DNA of 64,000 nt from Cladosporium sp. IMV 00045 (taxonomy: Eukaryota; Ascomycota; Dothideomycetes; Cladosporiales; Cladosporiaceae): contig MSJI02000173.1 of assembly GCA_001931905.2 (NCBI GenBank), positions 1 to 64,000 of the forward strand. The letters run 5' to 3'. Positions 62,697-64,000 of the stretch are shown piece by piece. Below the pieces are notes generated by a model. It was not told the origin of the DNA. It did not search any database and worked only from the letters and a program-made list of their open reading frames with translations. Numbering within the stretch: the stretch's first letter is position 1; every line of letters begins with the position of its first letter. The position numbers and the translations under genes were made by a program.

Positions 62697-64000
62697 ATGC
62701 CGGCCGCTACTCGAGCTAAACGTGCTGCCACCCCAGCCGCTGATGATGCGGAGTTGGCCCCGCCTCGCAAGACGAGGGCCAAAGCCAAAGTCGCCAGTGC
62801 CGAGACAAGCAACGACACTCCGGAACCTGAAGACAACAAGGCAGACTCCACTACAGCCACAAAGAAGCAGCCACGTCGAGCCACAGCTAAAACCACGGCC
62901 AAATCTCAGCCAGCTGATGGCCAGACTGGAGACGCGAATGACCCTGACGCGAAAAAGGCCGCGCCCAAAAAGGGGAGAGATAAAGTCAAGGCCGAGCCAG
63001 CAGATGATGACCAGGCCGATGATGCAGTGCCAGACGACAAGGCGGCAGCACCCAAAAAGCGCAATGCCAAAGGCAGCAAAGCTGCCGACGAGCCAACTCA
63101 GGATGAGCCGCCAAAGGCAGACGAGGCTGAGGGTAAACCTTCGAAGAAACCTGAAATGAACGAAGCCCAAGTCGCAAAGACTGGGACAAGCCAGATTCCA
63201 CTCGACGAGGGCTGCAATATGCACGGCTACCATGTCTATGTCGATCCCAACGACGGCCTCATTTACGACGCCTCCCTCAATCAGACCAACGCCAGTGGCA
63301 ACAACAACAAATTTTACAGACTACAGGTATGTACGCTCTGCTACCGCGTCTGGCTCAGCCCTCAGCCGCTGGCATACTCACCAAATATGCCTTCCCCTTC
63401 ATGTTTTGTGATCATCTCAAGTAGCTAACGATCTCATCAGCTCCTTGAAAGCGGTTCGCAATACCGAACATGGACGCGTTGGGGTCGCGTCGGAGAAAGC
63501 GGGCATAATGCGGTTCTCGGTAGCGGCAGTCTTGACGACGCCATGAAAAACTTCGAAAAGAAGTTCAAAGACAAGTCTGGTCTCAAGTGGGCCGACCGAG
63601 CAGAGAAACCCAAGCCTGGAAAGTACGTGTTTGTCGAACGCAGCTACGAACCAGACAGTGAGGACGAGGACGAGAAGGACGATTCCGCCGCTAAAGCTGG
63701 AGCGTCTCGCGAGCGTGACGACTACACGCCACCGGAGTGCACACTTGAGCCTCAAGTGAAGTCTCTAATGGAGCTAATCTTCAACCAACAGTACTTCGAA
63801 GCGACTATGGCCTCGCTCAACTACGATTCCAAGAAGCTCCCCCTTGGCAAGCTCAGCAAGGCAACTATCACCCGTGGATATCAGGCGCTTAAGGAGCTGT
63901 CTGATCTCCTGGATGATTCATCTCTGGCTGCGCAGTACAACCTTTCGGCTCCCGCTGCTACCGAGCACCTGTCGAATCTCTACTATTCGACGATTCCTCA
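62697..64000 (+). CDS. Poly(ADP-ribose) polymerase, WGR plus PARP regulatory domain (3' truncated by the window)
   Basis: Exons 62697-63326 and 63441 onward; the gene runs off the window end. The first ~165 residues are basic and disordered (Lys/Ala/Pro/Asp rich, PKKGRDKVKAEP, APKKRNAKG), like the DNA-binding tails of PARP2. The WGR domain follows (GYHVYVDPNDGLIYDASLNQ, NKFYRLQLLE, YRTWTRWGRVGESG, then FEKKFKDKSGLKWADR). Next is the start of the helical PARP regulatory domain (LEPQVKSLMELIFNQQYF, KLPLGKLSKATI, ALKELSDLLDD). The catalytic ADP-ribosyltransferase domain must lie beyond 64000. No zinc finger or BRCT domain is visible in the part seen. These enzymes modify proteins with ADP-ribose at DNA breaks, using NAD+. 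A lone PARP-type zinc finger is encoded at 4567-5613. Confidence 0.9.

Overview
The window is nuclear DNA of a filamentous ascomycete, most likely a Dothideomycete (inferred from gene content, not measured). Genes are split by short GT-AG introns, mostly about 45-80 bases. There are no operons, and fungal-only families are present: NACHT STAND proteins, DUF6594, MARVEL membrane proteins, GatA/Her2 and Per1. No rRNA or tRNA gene, transposon or CRISPR array was found. Exon boundaries were read by hand from splice sites and frame continuity.

Layout. 1-17 kb: the 3' end of a Vip1-like RRM gene with a metallothionein-like Cys tail; a cytochrome b2-type dehydrogenase; a small zf-PARP/AT-hook protein; a large mitochondrial helical protein; a RING-CH membrane ligase; a Myb protein that looks like a Taz1/TRF-type telomere factor; and the Golgi Gdt1 transporter. 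18.6-28.4 kb has a more accessory character: a NACHT-ankyrin gene broken by one stop codon, DUF6594 and MARVEL membrane proteins, a flavin monooxygenase and an unknown secreted protein. 28.7-34.6 kb: TFIIIC subunit Tfc6, Per1 and a disordered coiled-coil protein with an apparent frameshift. 35.5-39.8 kb: an intact NACHT-WD40 STAND gene. 40-49.5 kb: mitochondrial GatA, a disordered protein, an Aly/Yra1-like RNA-export adaptor, tRNA-dihydrouridine synthase Dus4 and an F-box-like protein. 50-53.8 kb: a secreted nucleoside hydrolase-like protein, a UPF0132-like membrane protein and an unknown protein. 53.9-59.5 kb: a divergent pair, GH3 beta-glucosidase (no visible signal peptide) and an MFS sugar transporter. 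60-60.9 kb: a degenerate 88-bp tandem array. 60.9-64 kb: an F-box/LRR-like protein and the 5' part of a WGR-PARP gene.

Most genes are unrelated housekeeping functions. Plausible functional links are the GH3/transporter pair (import then intracellular hydrolysis of a beta-glucoside), the zinc-finger-only PARP-like protein with the zinc-finger-less PARP (a split PARP1 architecture), and the Myb gene with telomere-like repeats in its first intron. Three genes show apparent lesions or recoding: NACHT-ANK (in-frame TAA), the Aly-like gene (in-frame TAG followed by 54 coding-like codons) and the coiled-coil gene (frame shift).
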